Assembly: GCF_001761465.1 (NCBI RefSeq)
Contig: NZ_CP017479.1
Location: forward strand, 1,240,001 to 1,304,000
Direction of reading: 5' to 3'
DNA length: 64,000 nucleotides
From: Flavobacterium gilvum
GTDB taxonomy: Bacteria; Bacteroidota; Bacteroidia; Flavobacteriales; Flavobacteriaceae
Under the pieces are notes generated by a model. It was not told the origin of the DNA. It was given only the letters and a program-made list of their open reading frames with translations, and did not search any database. The stretch's first letter is position 1. Each line of letters starts with the position of its first letter. The position numbers and the translations under genes are program-made. Of this stretch, positions 17,965 through 26,695 are shown piece by piece.

Positions 17965-18030
17965 TTGATTGGCCACGGACGTGCTTCGCCTGTTCGCTAT
18001 CGCTCGGGTCACTGATTGAACGGATTTTTT
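17965..18030. repeat. Degenerate copy of an ACGGATT/CGCTCGGGTCAC repeat
   Basis: Contains CGCTATCGCTCGGGTCAC and GAACGGATTTTTTAG, wording shared with the repeat at 40255-40385 (CGCTTCGCTCGGGTCAC, ACGGATT). It is a small dispersed intergenic repeat. Confidence 0.5.
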
Positions 18031-18052
18031 AGTTTACCAATGAGATGTTTTT

Positions 18053-18133
18053 TACCGCAAGGTTCACAAAGAATTACGCAAAGGGCACAAAGCTTTGCGA
18101 ACTTAGCGTAATTCTTTGTGAACCTTGCGGTTA
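18053..18133. repeat. Long palindrome of GCAAGG/CACAAAG words
   Basis: Left arm 18053-18080 (TACCGCAAGGTTCACAAAG...) is almost perfectly complementary to 18106-18133 (...CTTTGTGAACCTTGCGGTTA). It lies just past the umuD stop and could double as a transcript end. Confidence 0.75.
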
Positions 18134-18138
18134 AACTC

Positions 18139-18579
18139 TTAAACTTTCTTTATAACATAAGTAACCATTCCCCAAATGATAAGTTGGTTTTCTTCAGTGA
18201 CTTTTATGGGTTGGTAACTCGGATTTTCGGGCATTAGATACAAACAGTCTTTTTCGACCTGAATGCGTTTTACGGTAAATTCGCCATCGATGGAGCAAAT
18301 TGCGATTCGGTTATTTTGCGGTTCGAGGCTTCGATCTACAACCAAAACATCTTTGTCGTTGATGCCCGCATCAATCATCGAGTTGCCGTTGACTTTAATA
18401 TAAAAAGTGGCCAAAGGATTTTCGCTTAATTCCTTGTTCAGATCAATGGTGGTTTCCAGAAAATCGTTGGCAGGCGAGGGAAATCCTGCCGAAACTCCAT
18501 CGCCGATGTACGGAATTTGAAGGTCGCTTTGCAAGTCGGGGCGAAAAAAAGTGAGTTTTTGTTCTTTTTTTACAGACAT
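18139..18579 (-). CDS. umuD: UmuD-like LexA-fold S24 peptidase, Pol V accessory subunit
   Basis: Self-cleaving partner of the error-prone polymerase UmuC. In 146 aa the cleavage site is SAGFPSPA (Ala31-Gly32) and the catalytic dyad is Ser67 (GNSM) and Lys104 (TVKR). The dyad spacing of 37 residues equals that of E. coli UmuD (Ser60/Lys97). It begins inside the last codons of umuC, with a 10-bp overlap, so it is the second gene of the pair, reversed relative to E. coli umuDC. Control by the SOS response is expected from the family, but no known LexA box was recognised. Confidence 0.93.
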   Translation of the reverse strand: MSVKKEQKLTFFRPDLQSDLQIPYIGDGVSAGFPSPANDFLETTIDLNKELSENPLATFYIKVNGNSMIDAGINDKDVLVVDRSLEPQNNRIAICSIDGEFTVKRIQVEKDCLYLMPENPSYQPIKVTEENQLIIWGMVTYVIKKV

Positions 18580-19844
18580 TGTATCTTGAGTATATCTTTG
18601 AAATTTGTGGTATATCTTGGCGAAAGATGATTTTGGTTCATATTCCAGGTCAGGCTTAAATTTTGACTTGCCAATTTTATTTTGGTATCACCAATTTTGT
18701 GGTTCAGTCGATCCATTACTTTCATCAAAGCCAAGTGTTTTGGATTTTCTTCTTCAAATAATTGAAACTGTTTTCGGTTTTCATCGATTAATTCGGTCAC
18801 AATAACACCTGCTTTTTTGAACTTGATTCCTTCGTTGCCTTTGTGTAATTTTTTTAGCATTTCAACAGCCACATTGCAAATGGTCAAAGTTGAATTGCTG
18901 GAATAAGGCAGTGTCATCGCCATATTAAAATAGTACTGAGACGTTTTAACCGAATGTTTATCTACTGTTAGCATCACAATGATGGTGTGGCAGCAGGAGT
19001 GTTGTTTGCGCAGTTTTTCGGCACAAACGGCGGCAAAAGTAGTTATGCGCTCTCGAAGCAAATCAAAATCGGCTATTTGTTTGGGAAAACTTCGGGTGAT
19101 GGAGATGCTCTTTTTTTGTTCAGTAATAGGTTCTAGATCTAAAACTGATTTTCCTTCCAATTCATATTTTAGGCGAAGGCCGACAATACCCATTTCTTTT
19201 TTAATCCAGGCTTCGTGCTGTGGTTGTATAAAGTCGAATGCGGTATTGATTTTGCGGAGTTTTACTTTTTTGATTGTGCGGTAACCAATGCCCCAAACGT
19301 CTTCGATTTTGGTCCATTTCAGGGCTTTGATGCGTTTTTCTTCGCTGTCTATTACATAAACACCTTTTGTTCTATCCTGGAATTTTTTGGCAATTTTATT
19401 GGCGACTTTAGACAATGCTTTGGTTTCGGCAAAGCCAATGCATGTAGGAATGCCTACCCATTTTTGGACACGTTTTTTCATTTGCAGACCATAATCATGA
19501 TAATCCGAAATGTTTTGGCCGTCAAAATTCAAAAAAGCTTCATCTATGCTGTAAATTTCCAAGTTGGGGGTAAACTGGCCCAAAATAGCCATCACACGGT
19601 TGCTTAAATCACCATAAAGCGGATAATTGGAAGAGAATATCTGAATGTTTTTTTCTTTGATTAATTCCTTAATCTGAAATGCAGGAGCTCCCATTGGCAC
19701 TCCAGCAGCCTTAGCTTCGTTGCTTCTAGAAATCACGCAGCCATCGTTGTTGGATAATATCGCAACAGGTTTTTCGTTGAGTTTCGGTTGAAAAACACGT
19801 TCGCAGGAAGCATAAAAATTATTGCAATCGACTAAAGCATACAT
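18570..19844 (-). CDS. umuC: UmuC, Y-family translesion DNA polymerase
   Basis: Catalytic subunit of DNA polymerase V, copying past lesions during the DNA damage response. The 424-aa protein has the metal-binding Asp6 in MYALVDCNNFYASCE and Asp101/Glu102 in YSIDEAF. Its thumb/HhH part includes IEDVWGIGYRT, followed by the little-finger domain and a UmuC-type C-terminus. Its last 10 bases overlap the start of umuD, so the two are translationally linked. Confidence 0.95.
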   Translation of the reverse strand: MYALVDCNNFYASCERVFQPKLNEKPVAILSNNDGCVISRSNEAKAAGVPMGAPAFQIKELIKEKNIQIFSSNYPLYGDLSNRVMAILGQFTPNLEIYSIDEAFLNFDGQNISDYHDYGLQMKKRVQKWVGIPTCIGFAETKALSKVANKIAKKFQDRTKGVYVIDSEEKRIKALKWTKIEDVWGIGYRTIKKVKLRKINTAFDFIQPQHEAWIKKEMGIVGLRLKYELEGKSVLDLEPITEQKKSISITRSFPKQIADFDLLRERITTFAAVCAEKLRKQHSCCHTIIVMLTVDKHSVKTSQYYFNMAMTLPYSSNSTLTICNVAVEMLKKLHKGNEGIKFKKAGVIVTELIDENRKQFQLFEEENPKHLALMKVMDRLNHKIGDTKIKLASQNLSLTWNMNQNHLSPRYTTNFKDILKIQCL

Positions 19845-19846
19845 GA

Positions 19847-19858
19847 TGTAAAATTACA
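19847..19858. promoter_or_regulatory. Small inverted repeat just upstream of umuC
   Basis: TGTAA-AA-TTACA ends 2 bp before the umuC ATG on the minus strand. It might be an operator, but no second copy before dinD or elsewhere was found. Confidence 0.25.
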
Positions 19859-19950
19859 TAATAGCGGAATATGCTTTTGGATTAGGTAGGTTAATTTTTG
19901 GTGCTGTTGATAAATCGTTTGGGTTTGGTTAAACTAAAAAATTAAGATTG

Positions 19951-20066
19951 CTGATTTTAGATTAACGATTTTTGATTTAAGAAGTCAAAGACCTTGTAAA
20001 ACGGAGAATCTACTATTTGTCTACACCAAATCTGAAATCGACAATCGTTAATCTAAAATCTCTTAA
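19951..20066. repeat. Palindrome of GATTTTAGATTAACGATT words
   Basis: Left arm near 19953-19981 and right arm near 20032-20066 (...CAATCGTTAATCTAAAATC). The same wording recurs at 25065-25245 inside the nuo operon, so it is a dispersed family. It fills most of the 275-bp gap between umuC and the oxidoreductase gene. Confidence 0.7.
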
Positions 20067-20119
20067 CTTACTGGTATTAATCGCTAGAGCATGAAATTTG
20101 TGCTTTATTTTGCTAACAA

Positions 20120-21100
20120 TTAGTTGCCTATAATTTGATCCATTACCCAGTTGGTATGGGCAGCTGTGAATCCGTTTGAAGGGTGTTTTTGTTTCCCTAA
20201 AAGATCATCCCTCATTTGTCCAACATGATACAATTGTATGTTTTCGGGCTGTTCTATGATGTGTTTTGATTCCCCGTCAGCGGTTTTCAGAATCAAGGGG
20301 TCATTTTCAAAAATAGAGAAAGTGATTTTGCCTTTACTTCCGTAAATTTCTACTACATCTTCTCTTTCAAAAGAACCAAAATTCCAACTTCCGCTACCGG
20401 TAACACCAGATTCGTGAAGCCAGCTGGCTACCGCGGCATCTTTCGAAGAATACAAACCTTGCTGATTGAGGCTAATGCCCGAAACTTCTTTTATTGGGCC
20501 AAGATAATGAACGAACAAATCCAAACCGTGACTGGCCAAATCATCAAAATAGCCTCCTTTTGCAATTTTTGCGTCAGTTCTCCAGTTGTATTCACCAGAA
20601 CGATCTAGGTTGTTTGCAGCTTTGCTTAAATGCCATCTGATGTGTCTTACTTCGCCTATGGTTTTTGAATCGATCCATTTTTTTACTTGATCAAATTTTG
20701 GAAGGCTTCGTCTGTAGTAAGCAACAAATAAAGGAATTTCTTTTGCTTGAAAAGCTTCAGCAATTGCCAATGCTTCCTGATAATTCGGAGCCAAAGGTTT
20801 TTCGATGCAGCAGGGTTTTCCGGCCTCGGCAACTTTTAGCCCATAAAACTTATGGAAATCGGGAGGAGTGGCGATATATACGGCATCAACTTCTGGATCG
20901 TTAATCAGTTCGTCAGCGTTTGTGTAATATTTGTTTATACCGTGTCTTTTGGCATAATCAGCGGCTTTTTCTGCATCTCTGCGCATCACTGCCGATATAG
21001 TAAATCCTTCAGTTTTTTGGTAGGCGGGACCGCTTTTCACTTCTGTAACATTGCCACAGCCAATGATGCCCCAACGGATAGTTTTGGTTTCTTTGTTCAT
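20120..21100 (-). CDS. Gfo/Idh/MocA-family NAD(P)-dependent oxidoreductase
   Basis: Dinucleotide-dependent dehydrogenase of 326 aa, cytoplasmic. The N-terminal Rossmann fold starts RWGIIGCGNVTEVKSGPA. The family signature EKP is at Glu100-Lys101-Pro102, and GGYFDDLASHGLDL carries the Asp/His pair often used in catalysis. The substrate, probably a sugar or cyclitol, cannot be read from the sequence. It starts 7 bp after the dsbA-like gene and shares its operon with arsR, which is not an obvious metabolic partner. Confidence 0.88.
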   Translation of the reverse strand: MNKETKTIRWGIIGCGNVTEVKSGPAYQKTEGFTISAVMRRDAEKAADYAKRHGINKYYTNADELINDPEVDAVYIATPPDFHKFYGLKVAEAGKPCCIEKPLAPNYQEALAIAEAFQAKEIPLFVAYYRRSLPKFDQVKKWIDSKTIGEVRHIRWHLSKAANNLDRSGEYNWRTDAKIAKGGYFDDLASHGLDLFVHYLGPIKEVSGISLNQQGLYSSKDAAVASWLHESGVTGSGSWNFGSFEREDVVEIYGSKGKITFSIFENDPLILKTADGESKHIIEQPENIQLYHVGQMRDDLLGKQKHPSNGFTAAHTNWVMDQIIGN

Positions 21101-21107
21101 TTTTTAA

Positions 21108-21824
21108 TTATTTACAACTATCTATTGTACAACTATTGGTTTCTGAAGAGACATCCGTTTTTATGGAAGTAATAAATTCTCCTTCTTCCCAAGTTTGTTC
21201 AAGTGCTTTCAAAAATGTTTCAGCAGGTTGTGCTCCAGATATTGCATATTTATTGTCAAAGACAAAGAAGGGAACTCCAGTTACACCAAGAGCTTGAGCT
21301 TCTTGTTGGTCCTGTCTTACTTCGTTTAGGTAGTTGTCAGAACTAATCAGTTGATTGACTTCTTCCAGGGGTAAACCAACTATTTGGGCTATTTCCTGTA
21401 ATGTTTTCCAATCATTCACATTCAGACCATCGGTTAAATAGGCTTTGAACAATAATTCTTTTACCTCGTCGGATAGTTGGTGTTTTTTGGCTAAATGCAA
21501 TAATCGATGGGCGTTTTGTGAATTAGCCAAAATGGCTTTTTCAAAATGAAAATCCAAGCCCGAATTTTTCGCATTTACAGTCATGTTATCAATCATGGAT
21601 TGAGCCCAATCAGTGTCTCTTCTGTATTTTTCGGCCAAATGATCTACAATATTTTCGTTGGGAGTTGCAACAAAATTAGGATCCAATTGAAAACTTTTCC
21701 ATTCGATTACGACTGATTCTTTGTTTTCAAAATGGGAGAGTGCTTCTTCTATTTTTCTTTTTCCAATATAGCAAAACGGACACATTACATCTGACCAGAT
21801 TTGTACTTTTAATTGATTTTTCAT
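21108..21824 (-). CDS. DsbA-family (FrnE-like) thiol oxidoreductase
   Basis: Thioredoxin-fold protein with a helical insert, 238 aa from ATG 21824 (MKNQLKVQIWSDVMCPFCYIG). The redox motif is Cys15-Pro-Phe-Cys18. TGVPFFVFDNKYAISGAQ holds the cis-Pro loop and the FrnE-type ending. There is no signal peptide, so it acts in the cytoplasm as FrnE proteins do. The C-terminus has an extra CTIDSC pair, which could be a second redox or metal site. An ATG at 21848 would add 8 residues. The gene follows an ArsR regulator, suggesting a stress-induced operon. Confidence 0.88.
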   Translation of the reverse strand: MKNQLKVQIWSDVMCPFCYIGKRKIEEALSHFENKESVVIEWKSFQLDPNFVATPNENIVDHLAEKYRRDTDWAQSMIDNMTVNAKNSGLDFHFEKAILANSQNAHRLLHLAKKHQLSDEVKELLFKAYLTDGLNVNDWKTLQEIAQIVGLPLEEVNQLISSDNYLNEVRQDQQEAQALGVTGVPFFVFDNKYAISGAQPAETFLKALEQTWEEGEFITSIKTDVSSETNSCTIDSCK

Positions 21825-21903
21825 CTTTGTTTTGTTAAGCGATGCCAAATAATTTCTAGTACAAAAGTATGAAATTCAAATTTTAGGATTTTGAATTTTG
21901 GAT

Positions 21904-22356
21904 TTAATTGTGAAGTGATTCGCTGTCTAAGTCAGTTTCGGGGTTTTTATGTTCAAATTCGTAGTTGTACTGTTTCAAATATGGTTTGTTTCCTCTCTTT
22001 ACTTTTGGTGAAGCAGGAATAACTTTTGGTTTTTCTTCAGCCGTAATTAATCTATTGGAAAGATAATTCGACAAATATTTTTTAAGTAATTGAATTTTAT
22101 CTGTTTCTAAAGAATAAATAGTTTTCTTCCCAACATTTTTTACATTCAAAAGATTGGCTTTTTTTAATTCGGATAGATGTTTGGAAATAGTAGATTGTGC
22201 CAATGGAATTAAAGCGACAATTTCGCCACAGGTTCTATTGTTTTTATTCCATAACAGCGTCATTATTTGCATACGGGTTGGATGCCCGAGTGCTTTGCAA
22301 ATTTCTGCAATTGCATTTGTTTGCTCATCGAAATTTATGTGCTTTGAAGTTCCCAT
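21904..22356 (-). CDS. ArsR-family transcriptional regulator
   Basis: Winged-helix repressor, 150 aa from ATG 22356 (MGTSKHINF); an ATG 9 bp upstream is also possible. The helix-turn-helix reads ALGHPTRMQIMTLLW and LAQSTISKHLSELKKANLL, followed by the beta-wing KNVGKKTIYSL. The metal-binding ELCVCDL motif of classic ArsR is absent; only one Cys (RTCGEIV) is near the recognition helix, so a redox or other signal is possible. The C-terminal 50 residues are basic then acidic and unlike the core family. It heads an operon with the DsbA-like and oxidoreductase genes. Confidence 0.85.
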   Translation of the reverse strand: MGTSKHINFDEQTNAIAEICKALGHPTRMQIMTLLWNKNNRTCGEIVALIPLAQSTISKHLSELKKANLLNVKNVGKKTIYSLETDKIQLLKKYLSNYLSNRLITAEEKPKVIPASPKVKRGNKPYLKQYNYEFEHKNPETDLDSESLHN

Positions 22357-22375
22357 AAATTGCAATTTTAATAAT

Positions 22376-22391
22376 ATCGTAATTTAACGAT
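22376..22391. promoter_or_regulatory. Candidate ArsR operator
   Basis: Inverted repeat ATCGT-AATTTA-ACGAT, flanked by further AT symmetry, 20 bp upstream of the regulator's start. ArsR proteins commonly bind such ATCGT/ACGAT pairs, so autoregulation is plausible. Confidence 0.5.
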
Positions 22392-22469
22392 TATATTTGA
22401 TAATTAGCATGTTGGGGCTACAATTTTTTATTTCAATGGTTTTTTTGGATAGTTGTTTACTTTTTGTTT

Positions 22470-23315
22470 TTATTTTTCATTTAACTTGTCTGGATTTTTT
22501 AAAGCCTTTTTTTCTTCAGAGGCCAATCTTCTTTCAATTTTATTAATATCTTCTTCTGGGGATAAATTTTCAGGGACGATACCGCGCGATAGTAATGTGC
22601 TTCGAACAGATTTATTATTAGTAATATGTTCTTTAGAAATTTGATTTTCAGTTTTCATTTTATGCTGTTTTGCATTGAAAATTGTTATTTCAGTCGCAAA
22701 ATCTTTTGCTTTTAATAAAATAGTAGGCATATGATCAGCTAAGGGTTTTGCAGCGGCTAGTCCCCATTTTACTTTCATTTGTTGTGTTGTTTTATTAAAC
22801 AAGGCTGTGTCTCCTTTGCTTCTAATTAAGGCAAAGTTTTGATTGCCTCCCGTTTGTTCAAAAATCACCTGAGAAAGTTCTTTTTCAGTTGCTTTGAGTT
22901 TATTTCTGGCTTGAACACGTTCATATTCCAATATTTTTTGTTCTATTAATTCTGCTTTTCTTGTTTGAATTGCAAAATAACGCTGTGCAAAAGCAATCGT
23001 TTCCTTTCTCGGATCGCCATTTTGTGCGATTAGATAGCACGCATATCTCGTAAGCATGATATCTTGTATTTCTTTTTCAGCACCTTTAGGCATTTGTATC
23101 GTTTTCCCGACGTCGGCAAAATGATCTTCAATGTTCTCTCCAGAGATTTCACATGCCGTTTTTGCTTTAGATATAACCCCTATAAAATTATCCCATTTGG
23201 TATATCCCAAAAGGTGTTGTAAATCTCTTGCTAACCAAAACTCTGTTCCATCCTCAGTTTGATTGGAATGTGATTCAAAGTTATTGGTTAAAGTATATAT
23301 GATTTCGTTTTTCAT
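22470..23315 (-). CDS. dinD: DinD-like DNA-damage-inducible protein
   Basis: A 281-aa protein of the DinD family. An N-terminal BRO-N-like domain (FWLARDLQHLLGY, about 27-40; MLTRYACYLIAQNGDP, about 107-122) is followed by a helical region with ELIEQKILEYERVQARNKL and the RSKGDTALFN motif typical of DinD, then a charged tail. In E. coli, DinD is SOS-induced and inhibits RecA strand exchange; that role is inferred here. It is encoded near umuCD but on its own, with no shared operator visible. Confidence 0.85.
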   Translation of the reverse strand: MKNEIIYTLTNNFESHSNQTEDGTEFWLARDLQHLLGYTKWDNFIGVISKAKTACEISGENIEDHFADVGKTIQMPKGAEKEIQDIMLTRYACYLIAQNGDPRKETIAFAQRYFAIQTRKAELIEQKILEYERVQARNKLKATEKELSQVIFEQTGGNQNFALIRSKGDTALFNKTTQQMKVKWGLAAAKPLADHMPTILLKAKDFATEITIFNAKQHKMKTENQISKEHITNNKSVRSTLLSRGIVPENLSPEEDINKIERRLASEEKKALKNPDKLNEK

Positions 23316-23417
23316 GATAGCTGTTTTAAATTTTAGATTGCTTTCTTAAAGCTTTTTTATTTGCTCATCTACGCTAGTTGCAATGTTTTCCACTACAATA
23401 ATTAATTCTATTAAATC

Positions 23418-23555
23418 TTATGTCACCGTTATATCCAAGGACACTATCCCTACATCTTCCCCACTCAACTCATACACCATTTTATCAATTTCTTTATCAG
23501 TTTTATCGATTTGAATCAAAGGGTTTTCGGAATAATGGCATTTGGTAACACTTTT
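23418..23555 (-). pseudogene. C-terminal remnant of a restriction-modification-like protein
   Basis: The minus strand encodes a 45-residue stretch with no start codon upstream, bounded by stops at 23556 and 23418. It contains HYSENPLIQIDKTDKEIDKM and VYELSGEDVGIV. This resembles the extreme C-terminus of Type II R-M methylase/endonuclease proteins, which often end with an ...IDELVYxLYGLTEEEI... pattern. After the stop the same frame stays open for another 23 codons (DLIELIIVVENIATSVDEQI...) to a stop at 23346. I read it as the tail of a lost gene. The rest of this 370-bp gap has no gene. Confidence 0.5.
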
Positions 23556-23631
23556 TTAGAGAATATAAATATAAGTAATTACTGCGTATTTGTGAGATTT
23601 TGTTATCAACATTTGTTCTTTTTCATGAAAC

Positions 23632-23660
23632 AAAAAAGCCGCTAACAATTTGTTAGCGGC
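23632..23660 (-). terminator. Terminator of the nuo operon
   Basis: Perfect 10-bp stem GCCGCTAACA (23638-23647) / TGTTAGCGGC (23651-23660) with a 3-nt loop, and a T-tract on the minus strand, 29 bp past the nuoN stop. Confidence 0.9.
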
Positions 23661-23688
23661 CTTACTATATTTTATTTTGAACTTAATT

Positions 23689-25059
23689 TTATGCTAATAA
23701 ATCCAAAACCAGTGAAGGGAATAATCCGATGATGATATTCAAGAGAATGGAAACAACCGCAACTGCATAAATCAGGAATGGTTTTCCAGTACGGGTTTCG
23801 TTTGGTTCTTTGGTGTACATTGCCAAAATCAATTTGAAGTAATAACCAACACTTACAATAGAGTTGATAACCGCAAATATAACCACTACTAAATAACCCG
23901 CCTGAATCGTTTGGCTGAACAAAACCAGTTTGGCAAAGAAACCTGCAAATATCGGGATACCTGCCATCGAAAGCAATGATCCTGTTAATATGGCTGCCAA
24001 CAATGGATTTGTTTTTCCTAAGCCGTGAAAGTTTACGATGTCTTCGTTTTCTCGGTTCTTACATACATATAATATAACGCTGAATGCGGCAATACCAGAT
24101 AATGCATAAGCCGAAGTGTAATACAATAAACTTCCGGCCGAAGTGGCTAAAGTCAATAACGCCATTAGCATAAATCCGGCATGCGAAATACCCGAAAATG
24201 CCAGCATACGTTTTACATTGACTTGTCTTAATGCCATGATATTACCAACAGTCATAGACAAAATCGAAATAACGACCACTACAAGTTGGAACGAGTAATT
24301 AATATCGGCATGCATACCTGATAATAATTTATAAAGTGTTGCAATTGCCACAACTTTTGCCAAAGTGCTCATCAAGGCAGTAGTCAAAGTTGGGGAACCT
24401 TCATAAACGTCTGGAGCCCAAAAATGGAATGGTACGGCAGCGATTTTAAATAGCATTCCGATAGTAACCAATGAAATACCGATTGGGAACCAAATAGGAA
24501 GTTCTGCAGATTGTGACATTTCACCAATTTCAACAATGTCGAATGATCCCATCGCGCCATAAATCATACAAATACCAAATAGTATAACTCCGGATGCAAA
24601 TGAACCCATCAGGAAGTATTTCATACCGGCTTCGTTACTTTTTACATTTACCCTGTTGCTTGCAGCAAGTACATAAAGCGATATCGATAATATTTCTATT
24701 CCTAAAAAGAACATGGCCAGATTTCCAAAAGAAACCATGGCTACTGCCCCAGATAATAAGAAGATTTTAATAGCTATATAATCTGAAAGCTTGCTTTGGT
24801 GATTTTCGTAAAAACTATGTCCTAAAGCAATCAAAAACAAGGTTAATACGATAAATAGACTAGAAAAAGTAACCGAAAAGTTATTTACAACAATCATGTT
24901 GTTGTAGTAACTTTCAGGAGAATTAAATTCGGAAACGTTAAGTCCTAGAATGGCTAATAATCCAATAATTGATATTGGAATAATTGCTTTTCTAAAATCA
25001 AAGATTTCAAATATAAGGCTTAAAACACCTAATCCTATTATAGCTATTAATGTTGTCAT
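23689..25059 (-). CDS. nuoN: NADH-quinone oxidoreductase subunit N
   Basis: Antiporter-like membrane subunit of complex I, 456 aa with about 14 membrane helices. Recognised by the Mrp/NuoN proton-channel core (MFFLGIEILSISLYVLA with a Glu, GMLFKIAAVPFHFWAPDVYEGSP with a Lys, VGNIMALRQVNVKRMLAFSGISHAGFM). It is the last gene of the nuo operon and is followed by a strong terminator. A word-type palindrome separates it from nuoM by 187 bp, wider than most gaps in the operon. Confidence 0.96.
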   Translation of the reverse strand: MTTLIAIIGLGVLSLIFEIFDFRKAIIPISIIGLLAILGLNVSEFNSPESYYNNMIVVNNFSVTFSSLFIVLTLFLIALGHSFYENHQSKLSDYIAIKIFLLSGAVAMVSFGNLAMFFLGIEILSISLYVLAASNRVNVKSNEAGMKYFLMGSFASGVILFGICMIYGAMGSFDIVEIGEMSQSAELPIWFPIGISLVTIGMLFKIAAVPFHFWAPDVYEGSPTLTTALMSTLAKVVAIATLYKLLSGMHADINYSFQLVVVVISILSMTVGNIMALRQVNVKRMLAFSGISHAGFMLMALLTLATSAGSLLYYTSAYALSGIAAFSVILYVCKNRENEDIVNFHGLGKTNPLLAAILTGSLLSMAGIPIFAGFFAKLVLFSQTIQAGYLVVVIFAVINSIVSVGYYFKLILAMYTKEPNETRTGKPFLIYAVAVVSILLNIIIGLFPSLVLDLLA

Positions 25060-25064
25060 TTTTT

Positions 25065-25245
25065 AATTTTTGATTTAGGATTTTAGCTTTTAGATTAACA
25101 TTTTCAAATGTTGTCATCTTCAAACTTGCATCTACCTATTTTGTTTTTATTATATACTATACTTTTTATAATTGAAAGATTCGGTTTTTAAAAAGACTTT
25201 AGATCTTAAATCAAAAATCGTTAATCTTCATTCTAAAATCAAATT
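25065..25245. repeat. Palindromic word repeat between nuoM and nuoN
   Basis: Left part 25065-25100 (TTTGATTTAGGATTTTAGC...TTAGATTAAC) is complementary to 25201-25242 (TTAAATCAAAAATCGTTAATC...). It shares words with the repeat at 19951-20066. Confidence 0.65.
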
Positions 25246-25246
25246 T

Positions 25247-26686
25247 CTATACTCTGTTTATCACCTTCAAAATACTTTCAAGACTTGGCGTTATCAAGTC
25301 ATTGATTGGTTTCGGATACAATCCGAAGAAAAACAGAACCGCAATGATGATTACCAATGTCAAAGCTTCCGCAAAAGTGACATCAGCAAAAACTTTAGTA
25401 TTTGTTTCTCCAAGCATCACATGTTGGAACATTTTCAACATATAATAAGCCCCCAAAATGATTGTTGTTCCTCCCAAAAGGGCAAACCATATATTTACTT
25501 GCGAAAGGCTGTATAACACCGTAAATTCACCGATAAAGTTAAAAGTCGTTGGTAAAGCCACAGAAGCCAACACCAAAATCATAAACATTGAAGTGAATTT
25601 TGGAGATTGATAACGAATTCCACCCATTTCTGAAATTAATCGTGTTTCGTATCTTCTGAAAATGATTTCGGCAGCGAAGAACAATCCAACTACTACAAAA
25701 CCGTGAGCAATCATTTGTAAAACAGCTCCTCTAAAACCGTCAAGATTCAAAGCATAAGTTCCGGCGGCAATCAACCCAACGTGAGCAAGGGAAGAATAAG
25801 CCAATAATTTTTTCAGGTCTTTTTGTCTTAAAGCAACAATCGAACCGTAAATTACTCCGGCAATACCCACTCCTATGAATATCCACATGTATTCTTTGGC
25901 TGCTAAAGGCGCCAAAGGCAATTGCCAACGGATAAGGCTGTACAATCCCATTTTTAGCATGATACCAGATAAAAGCATGGTTCCAACGGTTGGCGCTTTT
26001 TGGTACACATTTGCTTGCCAGGTATGGAAAGGAATCAACGGAATCTTAATGGCATACGCCAAGAAGAAAGCCGTGAAAATCCATTTTTGTTCATTTATGG
26101 ATAGATCCAATTTATATAAATCTTCAATCAGGAAGCTACCTGCTTTTTGGTACATATAAATAAACGCAACCAGCATGAATAAAGATCCTGCCAATGTATA
26201 GATAAAGAATTTAACGACTGCTTTTTTGCGTTCTTCGGCATCTCCGTTACCCCAAATCAAAGCGATAAAGTAAATCGGGATCAATGATAATTCCCAAAAG
26301 ATGTAATATAAAAGGCCGTCACTTGCCAAGAAAGTTCCTGTCATTGCAAATGCCATAAACAATATAAGGGAATAAATTGCTTTGGAATTTTTGAATTCAT
26401 TGCCAAAAGAAGATAAGATTATAACGGCAGTTAAGGCAACTGTCAGCAAAATCATTGCCAATGACAATCCATCGGCATGCAAAGCAAATGAAACTTTTGG
26501 CAACGTTATCCATTGGCTGCTGTAACTGATGTTTTCGCCTAAATTAAAATGATTTAATAAAACAATTGAGCAACCTGTAGCCGCTAACCCGAAAAATAAA
26601 GCCACTTTTGAAGCGAGTTTGTCACCAGCTAAATAAGTTGCAAATGCGCCAACTAAAAGGATGATTAATATTAGAGATACATTCAT
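25247..26686 (-). CDS. nuoM: NADH-quinone oxidoreductase subunit M
   Basis: Second antiporter-like subunit of complex I, 479 aa, polytopic. Key proton-channel parts are YIFWELSLIPIYFI (conserved Glu), AYAIKIPLIPFHTWQANVYQKAP (conserved Lys) and LAYSSLAHVG. It follows nuoL by 9 bp, which shows cotranscription, and is separated from nuoN by the palindromic spacer. Confidence 0.96.
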   Translation of the reverse strand: MNVSLILIILLVGAFATYLAGDKLASKVALFFGLAATGCSIVLLNHFNLGENISYSSQWITLPKVSFALHADGLSLAMILLTVALTAVIILSSFGNEFKNSKAIYSLILFMAFAMTGTFLASDGLLYYIFWELSLIPIYFIALIWGNGDAEERKKAVVKFFIYTLAGSLFMLVAFIYMYQKAGSFLIEDLYKLDLSINEQKWIFTAFFLAYAIKIPLIPFHTWQANVYQKAPTVGTMLLSGIMLKMGLYSLIRWQLPLAPLAAKEYMWIFIGVGIAGVIYGSIVALRQKDLKKLLAYSSLAHVGLIAAGTYALNLDGFRGAVLQMIAHGFVVVGLFFAAEIIFRRYETRLISEMGGIRYQSPKFTSMFMILVLASVALPTTFNFIGEFTVLYSLSQVNIWFALLGGTTIILGAYYMLKMFQHVMLGETNTKVFADVTFAEALTLVIIIAVLFFFGLYPKPINDLITPSLESILKVINRV

Positions 26687-26695
26687 GGTATATAA

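Noticed and set aside
19847..19858. LexA box for umuC
   Set aside because: The small inverted repeat has no counterpart before dinD and does not match any LexA consensus I can name; kept only as a low-confidence site.
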